Shown: one piece after another, positions 57,882 to 64,000 of the stretch
How positions within the stretch are numbered: the first letter of the stretch is position 1
Layout of the letters: every line of letters begins with the position of its first letter
Source: Bryobacteraceae bacterium
GTDB taxonomy: Bacteria; Acidobacteriota; Terriglobia; Bryobacterales; Bryobacteraceae
Direction of reading: 5' to 3'
NCBI GenBank assembly: GCA_030041495.1
Contig: JASHNT010000103.1
Coordinates: 1 to 64,000 of the forward strand
Length of the DNA stretch: 64,000 bases
Notes under the pieces: model-generated
The model's database searches: none
What the model saw: only the letters and a program-made list of their open reading frames with translations
Told to the model about the DNA's origin: nothing
Translations under genes and position numbers: made by a program

Positions 57882-58107
57882 CTTTGAGAATCCTGTACGT
57901 GTCACCAACGATCCTGAAGTAGAAGCGCCAATTGCTATTGACGCGGGCCTGCCAGATGTCGGCGGCTTCGTCATACTTCTTGGCACGAAGCGAGGGATGC
58001 CGAAGATCTCTCTCGAGTAGCCTCAGTTGCTTGAACAACGCTGTTTGGACCGAATCAGGTGCCGCTCTCAGGGCCTTGGCCACCGCCTCCCCGTATTCGG
58101 CCTTCAT
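57862..58107 (-). CDS. RelE/ParE-family toxin
   Basis: An 81-residue protein with the RelE/ParE fold: helical start (YGEAVAKALRAAPDSVQTALFKQLRLL), then RHPSLRAKKYDEAADIWQARVNSNWRFYFRI and TYRILKVIPHPK. RelE toxins cleave mRNA in the ribosome, while ParE types act on gyrase; the catalytic residues here are not decisive. Its ATG overlaps the upstream antitoxin stop by four bases. Confidence 0.85.
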   Translation of the reverse strand: MKAEYGEAVAKALRAAPDSVQTALFKQLRLLERDLRHPSLRAKKYDEAADIWQARVNSNWRFYFRIVGDTYRILKVIPHPK

Positions 58108-58418
58108 CGAGAAGCTTTGACTTTTCTCCGCCGCTTCGGGTTATCAAGCTTGCCCCGCAAGTCAGTGATCAGCTCATTCATCGTTTCGAAAGGGCCATAA
58201 AATGGACCTTTCTCGGCCTCTTTCAGTTCGGCGTCGATCGCGCGGCGCTGGGCTGGCGTGTACTCATCCTCCCCTGACGGGGGCTTCGCGCGAATTGTAA
58301 TCAGGCCACCGGAAACGCAAAACTCCAGCTCCTGCCCGTGCTTGAACCTCGCCCGCCGGCGCACCGCACCGGGCACAATCAGCGGAGCTTTGTTGTCGTT
58401 CTTGAAGGGTATCGTCAT
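58104..58418 (-). CDS. AbrB/MazE-like antitoxin
   Basis: A 104-residue antitoxin with an N-terminal SpoVT/AbrB-type swapped-hairpin domain (LIVPGAVRRRARFKHGQELEFCVSGGLITIRA). A charged, helical C-terminal half (AIDAELKEAEKGPFYGPFETMNELITDL) would wrap the toxin. It precedes the RelE-like toxin in the usual antitoxin-first order. It follows moaA by one base, so the pair may be read through from that gene. Confidence 0.8.
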   Translation of the reverse strand: MTIPFKNDNKAPLIVPGAVRRRARFKHGQELEFCVSGGLITIRAKPPSGEDEYTPAQRRAIDAELKEAEKGPFYGPFETMNELITDLRGKLDNPKRRRKVKASR

Positions 58419-58419
58419 C

Positions 58420-59412
58420 TCACCCTCCGATCGAGTACATCGGCCGGGGCGGCGGCACGAACTGTTGCGAGCCGATCTGGTGCCCGATCCATTTCCCGCT
58501 CACGCAGGTCCGGACCGCCGCGGCGATTTCCTCGTCCGGAGCGCCGCCGCGCAGCAGGCCGCGCACGTCGGTCTCCTCGATGGCGAACAAGCAATAGCGG
58601 ACGTGCCCATCCGCGGTCAGGCGCAGGCGGTTGCAATTGAGGCAGAACGGCCGCGTCACCGAAGCGATGAATCCCACGCTTCCGACGCCGTCGGTGAAGC
58701 GATACTCCGTTGCGGGAGCCCTGGGATCGCGGTCCGGAACCTCCTCCAGTGGCCCGATCTCGCGCGCCAGCATCGCCAGCATCTCGTCCGCGGAAAGCAC
58801 CTTGTCGCGCAACCACAGGCCCTGCGCGTCCAGAGGCATAAACTCGATGTAGCGGATTTCGATGCCACGCTCGCGGCCGAAGCGGGCCAAAGGCACGATA
58901 TCCGGCTCGACCAGATTCTTCACCGCAACCGCATTAATCTTGATGGGACCGTAACCGATGCGGCGGCACGCCTCGATTCCATCCAGCACCCGGTTCAAGT
59001 CGTCGCGCCGCGTGATTTGCCGGAACCGCTCCCGGTCCAGCGTGTCGAGGTGGATGTTGATGCGCCGCAGCCCCGCGGCGTACAACTCCTCGGCCTGCGC
59101 GGCCAGCAGCACGCCGTTGGTGGTCAGCGCCAGATCGTCGATGCCCGGAATCGCATTCAGCTTGCGGATCAGCCCGGCCAGGTCCTTGCGCACTAGCGGC
59201 TCGCCTCCGGTGATCCGGAGCTTGCGCACGCCCAACCCGGCCGCGATGCGCGCGAAGCGTTCGATCTCCTCGAAGCTCAGCACATGCTCGCGAGCCTCGA
59301 ACTTCACGTTCTCCTCCGGCATGCAGTAAAAGCAACGGATATTGCAGCGATCCGTTACGCTGATGCGCAGGTTATCGTGGCGGCGTCCGAAGCTGTCGAT
59401 GAGCGGAGTCAC
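58420..59412 (-). CDS. moaA: GTP 3',8-cyclase
   Basis: The 330-residue radical SAM enzyme makes the first step of molybdenum cofactor synthesis. The N-terminal [4Fe-4S] cluster ligands are Cys23, Cys27 and Cys30 (CNIRCFYC), with the SAM-binding LRITGGEPLVRKDL after. The C-terminal cluster is in FCLNCNRLRLTADG and VRYCLF. It ends in Gly-Gly (YSIGG), which is needed for activity. Other moa genes are not in the window. Confidence 0.96.
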   Translation of the reverse strand: MTPLIDSFGRRHDNLRISVTDRCNIRCFYCMPEENVKFEAREHVLSFEEIERFARIAAGLGVRKLRITGGEPLVRKDLAGLIRKLNAIPGIDDLALTTNGVLLAAQAEELYAAGLRRINIHLDTLDRERFRQITRRDDLNRVLDGIEACRRIGYGPIKINAVAVKNLVEPDIVPLARFGRERGIEIRYIEFMPLDAQGLWLRDKVLSADEMLAMLAREIGPLEEVPDRDPRAPATEYRFTDGVGSVGFIASVTRPFCLNCNRLRLTADGHVRYCLFAIEETDVRGLLRGGAPDEEIAAAVRTCVSGKWIGHQIGSQQFVPPPRPMYSIGG

Positions 59413-59433
59413 GGAGATACGGAAATGTCACTT

Positions 59434-60027
59434 TTATTGTAATTCTTCGGTCAAGCGCATCCGGTCCGCGCGGCGGATAAAGGCCCATAGCCCCAGCGCA
59501 ATCACCACCGCCAGCGCCAGCAGTTGCCAGGTGTGAGTCCTCAGCCAATCCCACGAATTCTCGCCCAGTTGCTGCCCCAGATACGCCAGCGCCAGATACC
59601 GCGGGATGCGCGCCAGCGTCAGCACCAGCAGGAAACGGACGCGGCTGACGCCCATCGCAGCCGTGCAGGCCACGAATACCTTGAAGGGCAGGATCGGCAG
59701 CGGTATCAGAGCCGAGACAAACACGGTCACTAGGCCGTAGTGCTGCGTCCAGCCGCGGAAACGGGCGCCGCGCCCGCTGGAAGTGTACTTGGCCAGCATT
59801 TTTTCTCCGCCGCGCCGCATCACTTCGAAAAAAATCACGCTGCCGATCACCGACCCTACGATCGCCAATCCCGCGCATAGCATGGCGGCCTCCGGGCGAG
59901 CCGCGGCCAGGAACAGCAGCACCCAATCCGTGCCTCCCGGCGTCGGCGGACCGGCGTTTTCGAGCGTCGCCAGAATCAGCAAGCCGGCCGGGCCCCACGA
60001 AATCAGGACGTCGCGCAGATGCCGCAT
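59434..60027 (-). CDS. VTT-domain membrane protein (DedA-like)
   Basis: A 197-residue membrane protein with about five helices. The VTT pattern is visible as GSVIGSVIFFEVMRRGG, the cytoplasmic YTSSGRGARFRGWTQHYG and the re-entrant LIPLPILPFKVFVACTAAMGVSRVRFLL, followed by RIPRYLALAYLG. DedA/VTT proteins flip or transport lipids across the membrane. It is three bases downstream of ligA on the same strand. Confidence 0.88.
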   Translation of the reverse strand: MRHLRDVLISWGPAGLLILATLENAGPPTPGGTDWVLLFLAAARPEAAMLCAGLAIVGSVIGSVIFFEVMRRGGEKMLAKYTSSGRGARFRGWTQHYGLVTVFVSALIPLPILPFKVFVACTAAMGVSRVRFLLVLTLARIPRYLALAYLGQQLGENSWDWLRTHTWQLLALAVVIALGLWAFIRRADRMRLTEELQ

Positions 60028-60030
60028 GCG

Positions 60031-62963
<2,933 letters not shown>

Positions 62964-62966
62964 CAA

Positions 62967-63953
62967 ATGGACAACCTCACGCACTCGCTCACCGGTCTGA
63001 TGCTGGCGCGGGCAGGCCTCGGCCGCACCACTGCGCGCGGCGGCACGCTGATGCTGGTGTTGGCCGCCAACGCCCCGGATCTCGACGGCCTTGCTCTGTT
63101 CCGCAACGGCTTCGCCTACATTCAGTATCATCGCGGCCTCCTTCATTCCTTCGCGATGACTCCGGTGATGGGCCTGCTCGCGCTCATGCTGGCGCATTGG
63201 ATTCGTGGAGCTTCCGTCACTCTGCGCACCTGGTTCGCGTGCATTCTCGGCGTGCTCAGTCACGTGCTGCTCGACTACACCAACGCCTATGGCATCCGGA
63301 TGTTCCTGCCGTTCTCCTCGCGCATGCCGCACCTGGACACGGTTGAACTGATCGACCTCTGGATTCTCGTTATCTTCGCGATCGCGTTGATCGCGCCGGC
63401 GCTCGCGGGCATGGTCACTTCCGAAATCCGTGGCGCAAAATCCGCCGGGCCCAAGCGCGCCTGGGCTTGCTTTGCACTTGTGGCCTTGCTTGGCTACGAG
63501 GGCTTCCGCTACGCCGCGCATCAGCGAGCCATCGCCGTGATGGCCGCGCGAATTTACGATGGCGAGCCCGCCAAGCTCATCGAGGCTTTACCCTCCGGCT
63601 CCGACCCTTTGCGCTGGCGCGGCGTCATCGAGAGCACCGCATCCGTATTCGATGTCCCCATTCTTCTGACTCAGGAGTTCGATCCGACCTCCGGCGAAGT
63701 CGACTACCCCGCCCCGGAATCCCCGGCGGTCGGCGCCGCGCGAGCCACCCAACCGTTTCAGGCATTCCTGCGCTTCAACCAGCTCCCCTTCTGGAAGGTG
63801 ACCCCGCTCGACAACGCCACGCTGGTGCAGTTGATCGACATGCGCTTCGGCACGCCGCGCCGGCCCGGCTTCGCTTCGGTGTCCGCGGTGGTGGGCCAGG
63901 ACGGACGCGTCCGCGATGCGAGCCTCGGGCTTGGTCTAGCGGGAAGGCGCTAG
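62967..63953 (+). CDS. YdjM-like membrane-bound metal-dependent hydrolase
   Basis: A 328-residue membrane protein. The N-terminus MDNLTHSLTGLMLARAG and ANAPDLDGL, then YHRGLLHSF and SHVLLDYTNAYGIRM give the histidine/aspartate pattern of the YdjM/DUF457 family, usually called membrane-bound metal-dependent hydrolases. About four to five membrane helices are predicted, followed by a soluble C-terminal domain (about 200-328). It starts three bases after the lipid kinase gene, in a likely operon. Substrate unknown. Confidence 0.87.
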   Translation: MDNLTHSLTGLMLARAGLGRTTARGGTLMLVLAANAPDLDGLALFRNGFAYIQYHRGLLHSFAMTPVMGLLALMLAHWIRGASVTLRTWFACILGVLSHVLLDYTNAYGIRMFLPFSSRMPHLDTVELIDLWILVIFAIALIAPALAGMVTSEIRGAKSAGPKRAWACFALVALLGYEGFRYAAHQRAIAVMAARIYDGEPAKLIEALPSGSDPLRWRGVIESTASVFDVPILLTQEFDPTSGEVDYPAPESPAVGAARATQPFQAFLRFNQLPFWKVTPLDNATLVQLIDMRFGTPRRPGFASVSAVVGQDGRVRDASLGLGLAGRR

Positions 63954-64000
63954 CCGTGGCTACCCCAGGAAATTGAAGAGCGATGTCCTCGGAATCAGCG

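Overview
The window is high-GC DNA from a member of the Acidobacteriota, most likely the Bryobacterales/Solibacter branch. The lineage call rests on three TIGR03435-type proteins, a protein ending in a TIGR03437 ('Solibacter C-terminal') domain, a PadR gene followed by an EF-hand protein and a TIGR03435 protein, two secreted DinB-like proteins, a caspase/PEGA/TPR protein next to DUF4384 proteins, and many TTG or GTG starts. No rRNA, tRNA, CRISPR array or intact insertion sequence was recognised.

Layout. 0-4.5 kb: the end of an adhesin-like protein, glycerate 2-kinase, shikimate kinase, a LON-domain protein and a HAD hydrolase, then a tandem palindromic repeat and two small minus-strand ORFs. 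4.5-17.5 kb: one minus-strand respiratory complex I operon, nuoA-C-D-E-F-G-H-J-K-L-M-N. It lacks nuoB and nuoI, and its promoter overlaps that of a divergent thiS gene. 17.9-30.2 kb: a PIN-type toxin-antitoxin pair, DinB-like proteins, a MerR regulator, a C-terminal processing protease, guaA, a two-gene DUF4384 plus caspase cluster and a TIGR03435 gene. 30.2-40.7 kb: the accessory region. It holds a decayed brnT beside an intact brnA, the PadR operon, an island of two nuclease-like proteins, a damaged tyrosine integrase and a VapBC pair, a relic toxin-antitoxin fragment, a two-gene split phage-type terminase and a lipoprotein beta-propeller. 40.7-64 kb: mostly chromosomal envelope, signalling and housekeeping genes. 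These are two NarL-type sensor kinases (one with its response regulator), a secreted methyltransferase, a TIGR03437 protein, FecR and STAS proteins, Pal with a strong terminator, a GYF-domain membrane protein, a TPR lipoprotein, a CPBP protease, a HAD phosphatase, a ROK kinase, a RelE/AbrB-type toxin-antitoxin pair, moaA, a VTT protein, ligA, a diacylglycerol-kinase-like gene with no visible canonical start, and a YdjM-like protein.

The complex I genes overlap by 1-8 bases or are only a few bases apart, and are probably one transcript that needs NuoB and NuoI from elsewhere. The best candidates for something new are the 34.0-37.5 kb nuclease/integrase/VapBC island with its recurring ATAAAGGACG motif, the free-standing split terminase next to decamer repeats, the secreted caspase/DUF4384 operon, and the missing nuoB/nuoI. 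All function calls are from reading motifs; no database search was run.
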